This document shows, one piece after another, positions 42,811 to 52,206 of a stretch of 64,000 nt of DNA (the stretch's first letter is position 1; every line of letters starts with the position of its first letter). Under the pieces are notes generated by a model, which did not search any database, was not told the DNA's origin, and was given only the letters and a program-made list of their open reading frames with translations. The DNA lies in NCBI RefSeq assembly GCF_016757735.1, contig NZ_CP068439.1:1426001-1490000 (forward strand), given 5' to 3'. The stretch is from Aequorivita iocasae. GTDB lineage: Bacteria > Bacteroidota > Bacteroidia > Flavobacteriales > Flavobacteriaceae. A program made the position numbers and the translations under genes.

Positions 42811-44349
42811 ATGGAACAGCAAAAAATTGAAAATATAGAATTAAAATTTTTAACGCTAAAAGACTATGAAGCGTTGAAAGAGGCTACCATTCAATCGTAT
42901 GGTGGACTTCCAAATAGCTATTGGAAAATCAATGAAATTGGTAATCTCATTGACATCTTTCCCGAGGGACAAGTGGTGATAATGGCCGATGGCGAAATTG
43001 CAGGTTGTGCCCTTTCCATTATTGTAGATTTTGACGAGTTGGGAGAGAAACACACCTATAAAGATATAACCGACGATCCCACTTTTGGGATTCACGACCC
43101 CGACGGCGATGTGCTTTATGGAATAGATGTATTTATCCGCCCCGATTTCCGTGGGCTGCGACTGGGAAGAAGATTGTACGATTATAGAAAGGAATTGTGT
43201 GAAAATTTAAACTTGAAAAGTATCGTTTTTGGTGGAAGAATGCCCAATTATCATTTGCATGCCGATAAACTTTCACCAAAACAGTATATTGAAAAAGTAA
43301 AACGCAAACAGATTGATGATCCGGTTTTAAATTTTCAAATTTCAAACGATTTTCACCCGGTTCGTGTATTGAAAGGGTATTTGGAAGGCGATAAAGCTTC
43401 GGGCGAGTTTGCGGTGTTAATGGAGTGGGACAATATTTATTACACCAAACCAATTGCAAAACCAAAACCATCTGCTGTAAAAAGCGTTGTGCGCCTTGGC
43501 CTCATCCAGTGGCAAATGCGAAGCTATGCGGGCATGGAGGACCTTATGCACCAAGCGGAATATTTTATAGATTGTGTTGCCGGTTATCGTTGCGACTTCG
43601 CGATGTTCCCCGAGTTTTTCAACGCGCCGTTAATGGCTGAATACAATGAAATGAGCGAACCGGACGCCATTCGCGAGTTGGCGAAACATACGAAGGAAAT
43701 AACCGAGCGCTTATCGCAATTGTCTATTTCTTACAACATCAATATCATTACCGGCAGTATGCCCGAGATTGTCCGCGGCAAACTTTACAACGTGGGCTAT
43801 CTATGTCGTCGCGATGGAAGCGTGGAGCGGTATGAAAAAATTCACGTTACGCCCGATGAAGAAAGAGTTTGGGGGATGGTAAACGGGAATTCCCTTAAAA
43901 CCTTCGATACCGACTGCGGAAAAATAGGGGTGTTGATTTGCTACGATTCCGAATTTCCGGAACTTTCGCGCCTTCTTTCCGATGAAGGAATGGATATTCT
44001 TTTTGTACCATTTTTGACCGATACCCAAAATGGCTATTCGCGTGTAAGACTTTGTGCCCAGGCAAGAGCAATTGAAAACGAATGTTATGTGGCCATTGCG
44101 GGAAGCGTCGGAAACCTTCCGAAGGTTCATAATATGGATATTCAATATGCACAGAGCGCCGTTTTCACTCCCTGCGATTTCTCATTTCCGAATAACGGCA
44201 TAAAAGCAGAAGCAACCCCAAATACCGAAATGATTTTGGTGGCCGATGTTGACATTGATCTGCTTCGCGAACTGCATACTTTTGGAGCAGTTAGAAATTT
44301 AAAGGATAGACGGAAAGATTTTTATAGGTTAGAAAGGGTTAAAAAATAG
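42811..44349 (+). CDS. GNAT acetyltransferase fused to a carbon-nitrogen hydrolase
   Basis: A 512-residue bifunctional protein. Residues about 1-215 are a GNAT domain, with the acetyl-CoA loop in FIRPDFRGLRLGRRLYDYR. Residues about 228-512 are a nitrilase-superfamily domain with the full triad: Glu in FAMFPEFFNAP, Lys in YEKIHVTPDE and Cys in GVLICYDSEFPE. Branch membership suggests an amidase or N-carbamoyl-type hydrolase, but the substrate is unknown. It follows the polyamine genes by 110 bp on the same strand, so acetylated or carbamoylated polyamine-related amides are candidates. This fusion occurs widely in Bacteroidota as far as I recall. Confidence 0.9.
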   Translation: MEQQKIENIELKFLTLKDYEALKEATIQSYGGLPNSYWKINEIGNLIDIFPEGQVVIMADGEIAGCALSIIVDFDELGEKHTYKDITDDPTFGIHDPDGDVLYGIDVFIRPDFRGLRLGRRLYDYRKELCENLNLKSIVFGGRMPNYHLHADKLSPKQYIEKVKRKQIDDPVLNFQISNDFHPVRVLKGYLEGDKASGEFAVLMEWDNIYYTKPIAKPKPSAVKSVVRLGLIQWQMRSYAGMEDLMHQAEYFIDCVAGYRCDFAMFPEFFNAPLMAEYNEMSEPDAIRELAKHTKEITERLSQLSISYNINIITGSMPEIVRGKLYNVGYLCRRDGSVERYEKIHVTPDEERVWGMVNGNSLKTFDTDCGKIGVLICYDSEFPELSRLLSDEGMDILFVPFLTDTQNGYSRVRLCAQARAIENECYVAIAGSVGNLPKVHNMDIQYAQSAVFTPCDFSFPNNGIKAEATPNTEMILVADVDIDLLRELHTFGAVRNLKDRRKDFYRLERVKK

Positions 44350-44364
44350 TAGCAAGTGTAGACT

Positions 44365-45738
44365 TTAAAACGAAACGGGTTTTTGCTTTGGAGAAAGAAA
44401 GATTTCCCAAACGGCAAATCCAATTACACCTGCATATTCCAAAGTAACGAGCCAAAGATTTTCGTCAAAACCATCTTTTCCGTAAGCATAATAGCTTAGC
44501 ATTACTACAAAACTCCAAACAATTGGGAATTTATATTTCGTAAAAACGGAAAGGAAAAGGGGCGTGGCGATGTACCACGGATGCACAGTTGTTGAAAGCA
44601 AAAAGTAAATTGAAACCGCAAAAAGCATCCCGATCATCAATTCCTGTGGCGTTTTATTTTTTCTGAAAAAAGCAATCGCCAAAACAAAAAGTAATACAAA
44701 AACAGGCAGAATCTTTCCAGTAGTTCCTATAATATTCCATCCTACAACTTGAAACCCAATCCACCGAATTATATAGTAAACACTCGCATTAAACTCAAAA
44801 TTCTGGAACCAAAGTGCGATGGTCGAAGAGAAATTTTGAATAAATTCTGAAGAAAGAAAGGGGAGAAATACAAGTACTACTGTAAATCCGATAACTGAAT
44901 AAAATCCAGCGAGTCTTTTAATCGAAACCCCAAAGATTTCTAAAACCTTTTGGGTTTTGTCATTAATGAAATATGTCAAAAACAAAGGCAAAAACAATAA
45001 TGGAAGCAATTTCACAGAAACAGAAATTCCAATCAAAATCGCGGCCCACAACCATTTTCCCTTAAAAAGAAGATAAAGCGCCCAAACAAAAAAGAAAAGC
45101 ATCACTCCTTCAAAATGAAGGTTCCCTGTAAGTTCGATAATGATAAAAGGATTCAGAAAATACCAAAAGATGTTTTTAATTGGAAGGTTCCACTTCTCCA
45201 AAAGTTTCTTTCCGAAGTAAAGAATACCAACATCTGCCAAAATAATCAGCACCCGAAGAACAACCACAGAACCCAAAATGCTTTTTCCCGCAAAGAGTGC
45301 AGCAATTGCAAAAAACAATTGGTTAATCGGTGGGTAATTACTGAAGTGACTTGCATTTAGGGCGCCCATTCCCTCAATTAATTGTTGGGATTGCTCCATT
45401 GTCACTCCGAGCGCAGTCGCGGAGCTGGGAGTGAACAAGTATGGACTCACGCCCTGCAAAAGCAACCGCCCATCCCATAAAAACCGATAAAAATCCTGCG
45501 AAAGATTTGGGATTGCAGCAATAAAGGCAAGTCTTGAAACAATTCCCAAACTCGCCAATAACCAAAAATTCAGCTTGACTTTTTCAATAAAATAATAGGA
45601 AAGATAAAAAAGATAAGTGCAAATTAAAATGAGTTTTATAAAATCACTTCGCTCCAAACCATAACCAAAATTGATATAAAGCGCAATAGAAGCTATCGCA
45701 AATAGAAGTGGAATTTTATATTTTTTAAAGAAATTCAA
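44365..45738 (-). CDS. Polytopic membrane glycosyltransferase (GT87/mannosyltransferase-like)
   Basis: A 457-residue membrane protein with about 11-12 hydrophobic segments. The first extracytoplasmic loop carries the acidic motif LSQDFYRFLWDGRLLLQGVSPY, typical of GT-C transferases that use polyprenyl-phosphate sugars; further conserved stretches are FSNYPPINQLFFAIAALF and ISVSVKLLPLLFLPLFL. It likely adds a sugar, possibly mannose, to a glycan or protein on the outer face of the inner membrane. Donor and acceptor are unknown. It converges on the acetyltransferase-amidase fusion gene, and no glycan cluster surrounds it. Confidence 0.8.
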   Translation of the reverse strand: MNFFKKYKIPLLFAIASIALYINFGYGLERSDFIKLILICTYLFYLSYYFIEKVKLNFWLLASLGIVSRLAFIAAIPNLSQDFYRFLWDGRLLLQGVSPYLFTPSSATALGVTMEQSQQLIEGMGALNASHFSNYPPINQLFFAIAALFAGKSILGSVVVLRVLIILADVGILYFGKKLLEKWNLPIKNIFWYFLNPFIIIELTGNLHFEGVMLFFFVWALYLLFKGKWLWAAILIGISVSVKLLPLLFLPLFLTYFINDKTQKVLEIFGVSIKRLAGFYSVIGFTVVLVFLPFLSSEFIQNFSSTIALWFQNFEFNASVYYIIRWIGFQVVGWNIIGTTGKILPVFVLLFVLAIAFFRKNKTPQELMIGMLFAVSIYFLLSTTVHPWYIATPLFLSVFTKYKFPIVWSFVVMLSYYAYGKDGFDENLWLVTLEYAGVIGFAVWEIFLSPKQKPVSF

Positions 45739-45813
45739 AGACAGTACATTTATTCGTTAAATTGAAATTCCAGAAAAATCCGCAATCTAAAATCAGCAAT
45801 CATCAATCAACAT

Positions 45814-46941
45814 TCAGTCTTGCCATTCAGCAATAAAAAGGTTGGTGTCATGCCCGCCGCCATTGTTTCTGTTGGAAGAAAACGCCAGTTTTTTCCCATC
45901 GTTTGAAAACACCGGGAAGGCATCAAATGTTTCGCCGTGGGTTACACGCTCCAAGTTTTTTCCATCAATATCAATTAAATACAGATTGAACGGAAATCCT
46001 CTTTCCGCCTCAAAATTGCTGGAAAATAAAATCTTTTTTCCCGAAGGATGGAAGAATGGCGCCCAATTGGCGTTGCCCAAATGCGTCAATTGACGAAGTT
46101 CGCTGCCATCGGCATTGCAGATAAAAAGCTCCATTTCGGTGGGCTGTACCAAACCTTGTGCAAGCAAATCTTTATACTCCTTTATCTCGGCTTCGGTTTT
46201 GGGGCGGGAAGCACGGAAAATTAATTTTGTTCCATCGGGCGAAAAGAAGGCTCCTCCGTCGTAGCCAAGTTCATTGGTGATTTGCTTTACGTTTTTTCCA
46301 TCCAAATCCATTGTGTACAATTCCAAATCGCCACTTCGCATGGAGGTGAAAACAATTTTATCGCCTTTTGGCGAAACGGTTGCTTCGGCATCGTAACCCG
46401 GTTCATCGGTTAATTGGGCGGTTATATTTCCTTCCAAATCTGCCACAAAAATGTCGAAACTATCATAGACCGGCCACACGTATTTCCCTTCCTTTTTCAG
46501 CGGAACTTCGGGACAATTTTCGTCTTTTAAATGGGTGCTTCCGTAAACGAAATGTTTTCCATCCGGCAGAAAGTAGCTGCAAGTAGTTCTTCCTTTTCCA
46601 GTGCTCACCATCGGTGGTTGCTTGTCTTTAAATGTTTCGTCAGCATTCATTAAAAACATTTGGTCGCAGTTTACGCCCCAATTTTTATAATTGCTTTGGA
46701 AGATAAGTTTACTATCGTCAAAGCTCCAATACGCTTCAGCATTATCGCCGCCAAAAGTGACTTGCCGTATGTTCTTGAAATGCTTTTCTTCGGGATAAAT
46801 TAAAGTGTCTTTTGTAATTTCATCAAGAACGTAGGTTTCTTTTTTTTCAGAATTGGATGTGGCAATTTGATCATCTTTTTTTTCTTCGTTTTTACAACTC
46901 GCCAAAAAGGAAACAATGAGTAGCGTATATACTATTTTCAT
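45814..46941 (-). CDS. TolB-like (PD40) beta-propeller lipoprotein
   Basis: The ATG at 46941 opens on a lipoprotein signal (MKIVYTLLIVSFLASC, cysteine at 16), giving 375 residues; the frame continuing upstream to 47136 only overlaps the opposite gene. The mature chain has about six PD40 blades, each with a pattern such as AYWSFDDSKLIFQS, ATVSPKGDKIVFTSMRSG, AFFSPDGTKLIFRASR and PFFHPSGKKILFSSN. TolB-type propellers bind proteins or peptides in the periplasm. The start is 31 bp from that of the M28 peptidase gene on the other strand, so the two may be coregulated. Confidence 0.88.
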   Translation of the reverse strand: MKIVYTLLIVSFLASCKNEEKKDDQIATSNSEKKETYVLDEITKDTLIYPEEKHFKNIRQVTFGGDNAEAYWSFDDSKLIFQSNYKNWGVNCDQMFLMNADETFKDKQPPMVSTGKGRTTCSYFLPDGKHFVYGSTHLKDENCPEVPLKKEGKYVWPVYDSFDIFVADLEGNITAQLTDEPGYDAEATVSPKGDKIVFTSMRSGDLELYTMDLDGKNVKQITNELGYDGGAFFSPDGTKLIFRASRPKTEAEIKEYKDLLAQGLVQPTEMELFICNADGSELRQLTHLGNANWAPFFHPSGKKILFSSNFEAERGFPFNLYLIDIDGKNLERVTHGETFDAFPVFSNDGKKLAFSSNRNNGGGHDTNLFIAEWQD

Positions 46942-46949
46942 TTTTAATG

Positions 46950-46967
46950 TATTTTTGAACAAAAGTA
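46950..46967. promoter_or_regulatory. Facing -7 boxes of two divergent genes
   Basis: TATTTTTG at 46950-46957 (plus strand) faces CAAAAGTA at 46960-46967, which reads TACTTTTG on the minus strand. They lie 15 and 18 bases from the start codons of the peptidase and propeller genes respectively. Neither has a convincing TTG element at the right distance, so the call is tentative. Confidence 0.4.
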
Positions 46968-46972
46968 ATGAT

Positions 46973-48202
46973 ATGCGTATAATTTTAATGTTATTTCTGG
47001 CAATAATGGTTTTCTCCTGTAAGGAAACTAAGGTGAAGTCAATCTCCATGAAAGAAGATGTTGCTATTTTGGCCAATGATAGTTTAAACGGAAGAAAAAC
47101 GGGATCTGAAGGCGAAAAGAAAGCCGCAAAATACATTGCGAAAAGATTTGAGGATTTAGGATTGCAAGCGAAAGGAACGAACGGTTATTTTCAAAAATTC
47201 TCATATAAAGCTAGTAAAAACCCGCATCAAGAAGCTGAATTTACTTCCGATAAAAATGACAGTACCGAAACTGGTGAAAATGTAATCGCATATTTAGATA
47301 ACAAGGCTGAAAATACTGTGGTAATTGGCGCTCATTACGATCATTTAGGAATGGGCGGCGAAGGTTCGCTGTATCGCGAGGGTGAAGCAATACACAATGG
47401 TGCAGACGATAACGCGAGTGGCGTTGCGATGATGCTGCATTTGGCAGATTCGCTTCAACAGAAAGGTTCTCCAAAAAAGAATAACTATCTTTTTATTGCT
47501 TTTTCGGGCGAAGAAGAAGGTTTGTTGGGCTCCAATTACTTCGTGAAAAACCCAACCATCGATACCAAAAAAGTAAGCTATATGTTGAATATGGATATGG
47601 TTGGAAGATTGAATTCTGAAAATACTTTGGCGGTTTACGGCGTGGGAACCTCGCCTATTTTGAAACAAGCCGTAAATGCAAATGCTGGACAACTGAAAAT
47701 ATCTGAAAATGAAAGCGGCGTCGGGCCGAGTGACCATACTTCGTTTTATTTGGCCGATATTCCGGTGCTGCATTTCTTCACCGGACAGCACGAAGATTAC
47801 CACAAACCGAGCGACGATACAGAAAAGGTAAATTTTGCTGGAATGGAAATCGTTTCAAATTATATTTTCAACATTATTAAGGATTTGGACAGTCAGCCAA
47901 AACTTCCGTTTAGAAAAACAAAAAACGAAAGTGAAGCGGTTCCAGATTTTAAAGTGACATTGGGTGTAGTTCCCGATTATCTTTTCAGCGGAAAAGGAAT
48001 GCGAATTGACGGCATCAGCGAAGACCGTCCCGCACAAAAAGCAGGGCTTCAAAAAGGAGATATTGTAGTAAAAATGGGCGATTTTGAAGTAACCGATATG
48101 ATGAGCTATATGAAGAGTCTTTCAAAATTTGAAAAAGGACAAACGGTAACGGTTACGATTGACAGAAGTGGAGATTTGAAAGAAGTTGAGGTTACTTTTT
48201 AA
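46973..48202 (+). CDS. M28-family metallopeptidase lipoprotein with PDZ domain
   Basis: The ATG at 46973 gives 409 residues with a lipoprotein signal (MRIILMLFLAIMVFSC, cysteine at 16). The M28 catalytic domain shows the full two-zinc set: GAHYDHLG (His, Asp), NGADDNASGVA (bridging Asp), SGEEEGLLGS (general base and ligand Glu), NMDMVGR (Asp) and HFFTGQHEDYHKPSDD (His). A protease-associated insert is not evident. Residues about 315-409 are a PDZ domain (GMRIDGISEDRPAQKAGLQ, GDIVVKMGDFEV). It is probably an aminopeptidase at the cell envelope. The beta-propeller lipoprotein gene is divergent and close. Confidence 0.93.
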   Translation: MRIILMLFLAIMVFSCKETKVKSISMKEDVAILANDSLNGRKTGSEGEKKAAKYIAKRFEDLGLQAKGTNGYFQKFSYKASKNPHQEAEFTSDKNDSTETGENVIAYLDNKAENTVVIGAHYDHLGMGGEGSLYREGEAIHNGADDNASGVAMMLHLADSLQQKGSPKKNNYLFIAFSGEEEGLLGSNYFVKNPTIDTKKVSYMLNMDMVGRLNSENTLAVYGVGTSPILKQAVNANAGQLKISENESGVGPSDHTSFYLADIPVLHFFTGQHEDYHKPSDDTEKVNFAGMEIVSNYIFNIIKDLDSQPKLPFRKTKNESEAVPDFKVTLGVVPDYLFSGKGMRIDGISEDRPAQKAGLQKGDIVVKMGDFEVTDMMSYMKSLSKFEKGQTVTVTIDRSGDLKEVEVTF

Positions 48203-48216
48203 TATTTCAGAAGATA

Positions 48217-48254
48217 AAAAAACCTCACAGGTCACAGAGACTCGTGAGGTTTTT
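48217..48254. terminator. Bidirectional terminator between the peptidase gene and groL
   Basis: AAAAACCTCAC at 48217-48227 region pairs with GTGAGGTTTTT at 48244-48254. It lies between two convergent genes and has A and T runs on the outer sides. Confidence 0.85.
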
Positions 48255-48277
48255 AACTATTAATCAATTTTTTGGAA

Positions 48278-49918
<1,641 letters not shown>

Positions 49919-50000
49919 TTATAATGCTTTAAGCTTTAAGCTGTATGCTATAAGCTGGATTAATACTATTTTTTATATGAAATATTTTCTGTTGAAGTTT

Positions 50001-50276
50001 CTAGATGATGGCCAATATATCATCCTCACGCATAATGAGGTAGTCTTTTCCATCAAACTTTAATTCGCTGCCGGAATATTTTCCGTAAAGAACCGTATCA
50101 CCAACCTTTACGGTCATTTTGTGGTCTTCTTTACCTTTACCTACAGCTACTACTTTGCCTTGTTGCGGTTTTTCTTTTGCGGAATCTGGAATGTAAATGC
50201 CAGAAGCGGTCTTAGTCTCAGCTTCTTGTGGCTGAACCAAAACGCGGTCTGCAAGTGGTTGAATTTTTAATGCCAT
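50001..50276 (-). CDS. groS: Co-chaperonin GroES
   Basis: A 91-residue co-chaperonin that caps Gro[36 protein letters not shown] contains the mobile loop, and [27 protein letters not shown] is the conserved C-terminal half. It is the first gene of the groSL unit. No CIRCE element was seen upstream; a different inverted repeat lies at 50331-50347. Confidence 0.97.
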   Translation of the reverse strand: MALKIQPLADRVLVQPQEAETKTASGIYIPDSAKEKPQQGKVVAVGKGKEDHKMTVKVGDTVLYGKYSGSELKFDGKDYLIMREDDILAII

Positions 50277-50330
50277 TTCAATTTTATTTTTTAGTTGTTA
50301 AACTTGAGTTTACATGTTTGTTTGCTAATT

Positions 50331-50347
50331 GGCAGAAATTGTGCCAC
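50331..50347. promoter_or_regulatory. Inverted repeat upstream of groSL
   Basis: TGGCA at 50331-50335 and TGCCA at 50343-50347 are separated by seven bases, 55 bp before the groS start. Two ACTGCC copies follow at 50347-50352 and 50358-50363. It could be an operator, but no regulator is known to me for this sequence. Confidence 0.35.
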
Positions 50348-50375
50348 TGCCCATAAACTGCCATTTTACAAAACA

Positions 50376-50406
50376 AAAATGCCAGCTTGTCAGAAGCTGG
50401 CATTTT
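50376..50406. terminator. Terminator after secG
   Basis: AAAAATGCCAGCTT at 50376-50389 pairs with AAGCTGGCATTTT at 50394-50406 around a short loop. It lies 21 bases beyond the secG stop on the minus strand and isolates the lptE-secG unit from groSL. Confidence 0.9.
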
Positions 50407-50426
50407 AAAAATATTTTATAAAGTAA

Positions 50427-50759
50427 TTATTCTGCGGGATCAGTTGAAGTTGGTGCAGGTGTTTCTGTAGTTGGAACGGCAGGAATTGCACTCTCGTCAA
50501 AAGTTTTTGATTGCACTACGTTGCCGCCCATAATAAATATGTTTGAAAACAAAATTAGCGCCAGCATAATAGTTGCAAGCGTCCAAGTACTTTTATCAAG
50601 GAAGTCACTTGTTTTCTGAACGCCACCAATCTGTGCGCCGCCGCCACCGCCGAAAGACGATGAAAGTCCGCCACCTTTTGGGTTTTGAACCATTATTACT
50701 ACGACCAGTAAAAAGGCCACTATCATTATTAAAACTAGGAATATTGTAAACGTACTCAT
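50427..50759 (-). CDS. secG: Preprotein translocase subunit SecG
   Basis: A 110-residue membrane protein. Two hydrophobic helices (TIFLVLIMIVAFLLVVVIMV, about 3-22, and STWTLATIMLALILFSNIFIM, about 54-74) flank the SecG signature QNPKGGGLSSSFGGGGGAQIGGVQ. A Pro- and Thr-rich tail follows (ETPAPTSTDPAE). SecG assists SecYEG channel cycling at the inner membrane. The start codon overlaps the stop of the TPR gene (ATGA), so the two are coupled. Confidence 0.95.
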   Translation of the reverse strand: MSTFTIFLVLIMIVAFLLVVVIMVQNPKGGGLSSSFGGGGGAQIGGVQKTSDFLDKSTWTLATIMLALILFSNIFIMGGNVVQSKTFDESAIPAVPTTETPAPTSTDPAE

Positions 50760-51661
50760 GATTGTTCTGAATTAATCAATTTTTCTATTGCCCGAATTTG
50801 GTCTGCAAAGAAACCACTTTTTTCGGGATTTTTCAAAATTAAAATTTTATATGCTTGAATTGCTTTTTTATAGTTCTTCTGTTGCAGGTACACTTTTGCC
50901 AAAGTTTCCGTCATTAGTGACGCTGGCGTTTGTGTAAAAGGGGCCGCAAGGTTTTTGGGCTCTTCTTTTTTGGAAGAAATTGAATTGGCTCCCGAAGGAA
51001 TTATTTTTGGGCGCTCTTGGATAAACTTGTCTATCAGTTCAAATTTTCGATCCTTCTCGTCCTCGTTTATAGACTTTTCAGATTCTTCCTTAGAAATCGG
51101 AACCGAACGCTTAATAGGTTTTGCTTTTGTAAGTTTTAGCCACTCTGAAAAGGAGTGGGTGTCGTTTTTGGTGAATTCCAAAGGTTTATCCGGTTGCAAT
51201 ATGTCTTCAGGATTTTCTTCTTTATTTTCAACCAAATTGGAAACAGAGGCAACTTTTCTTTGGAAAAGTTCCGGATTTAGAATATCCTCCGCCTTTTGCA
51301 TTTCGGCCTTCAATTGCCTGTCTATTTCAAGACTTATTTGTTCTGAAACATCTTCGGCCACAACATTTATTTCTTCTACGGAAGCATCGTGCTGCAAGAT
51401 GGTTTGCGAGATTTCATTCTGAATGAATTTTTCCGAAGTAATGTACTCAAATAAAATGTCGCGATCTGTGGTGTGGGCCGCGGTGAGTTTTAAGGCGTCA
51501 TTGTAAAGAAAACTTTCTTGGTTTTTTAAACCTTTTAGTTGAAGTGCGCGAGCACTTTGGAAATAGGGGTATTTTTTTATTATCAAATCCAGCGCAGCCA
51601 AATCTTCAGAAGTTATTTTCTGTGGATTGGCGAGTAGATATGTAAAGTTTGAAGTGTTCAA
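50756..51661 (-). CDS. TPR-containing protein of unknown function in the lptE-secG operon
   Basis: The most natural start is the TTG at 51661, four bases after the lptE stop, giving 301 residues beginning MNTSNFTYLLANPQKIT; a start at 51715 would overlap lptE by 50 bases. The N-terminal third is helical (LDLIIKKYPYFQSARALQL), the middle is acidic and low in complexity, and the C terminus holds one TPR-like hairpin (ETLAKVYLQQKNYKKAIQAYKIL) ending in IRAIEKLIN. No enzyme motif or signal peptide was seen, so it is probably a cytosolic scaffold. Its function is unknown. Confidence 0.75.
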   Translation of the reverse strand: MNTSNFTYLLANPQKITSEDLAALDLIIKKYPYFQSARALQLKGLKNQESFLYNDALKLTAAHTTDRDILFEYITSEKFIQNEISQTILQHDASVEEINVVAEDVSEQISLEIDRQLKAEMQKAEDILNPELFQRKVASVSNLVENKEENPEDILQPDKPLEFTKNDTHSFSEWLKLTKAKPIKRSVPISKEESEKSINEDEKDRKFELIDKFIQERPKIIPSGANSISSKKEEPKNLAAPFTQTPASLMTETLAKVYLQQKNYKKAIQAYKILILKNPEKSGFFADQIRAIEKLINSEQS

Positions 51662-51665
51662 AATA

Positions 51666-52178
51666 CTACCAGTTTGCAAGCGATTTGTTAAAAATGTCCT
51701 GTGTGATGCGCTCAAAAATATTTTCTACCGCAGTATCAAGCCTAGCACCTGTTAATTGTACATTTCCTGGATAATCGTAATAAAAACTGAAGGGTTGCTC
51801 AAAATCCTTCAAAGGGTCTTTTGTGTTGTAAAAACGAACGTTTACTGCAATGGTCAATCTGTTTTGGGCGGCAGTACTGTTTGCCGTTGCGGTGATTGGC
51901 GCAATATAATATTGGGTTATCTCACCTTCGTAGACCAAATCGCCATTACTATTCACTAAATCAAGACTAGTCTGGTTTAATAATAAATTTTGCAGATTTT
52001 GGGTAAAGTCGCGCGCAATTCCCGGTTCTACAAGAGCTGCGTTATTTTGAAAATAATTAACCTGTACTGTTTTGGTAGTGCTATAATTTATATCGGCACC
52101 AGTAAAAGAATACGGCCCACAACCCTGAAAAAGAAACGTTGAACATACAAGCAGTATGATTGAAAATATTTTTAGCAT
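51666..52178 (-). CDS. lptE: LPS assembly lipoprotein LptE
   Basis: A 170-residue lipoprotein with signal MLKIFSIILLVCSTFLFQGC (cysteine at 20), followed by GPYSFTGADINYSTTKTVQV, the characteristic opening of Bacteroidota LptE. The later LTIAVNVRFYNTKDP and DTAVENIFERITQDIFNKS segments fit the alpha/beta fold. LptE plugs the LptD barrel and helps insert lipopolysaccharide in the outer leaflet. It lies 28 bp after a sigma-54 activator gene and just before the TPR gene and secG. Confidence 0.88.
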   Translation of the reverse strand: MLKIFSIILLVCSTFLFQGCGPYSFTGADINYSTTKTVQVNYFQNNAALVEPGIARDFTQNLQNLLLNQTSLDLVNSNGDLVYEGEITQYYIAPITATANSTAAQNRLTIAVNVRFYNTKDPLKDFEQPFSFYYDYPGNVQLTGARLDTAVENIFERITQDIFNKSLANW

Positions 52179-52206
52179 TTGCCTTTTTTTTGATTTGTTT
52201 TAATGG

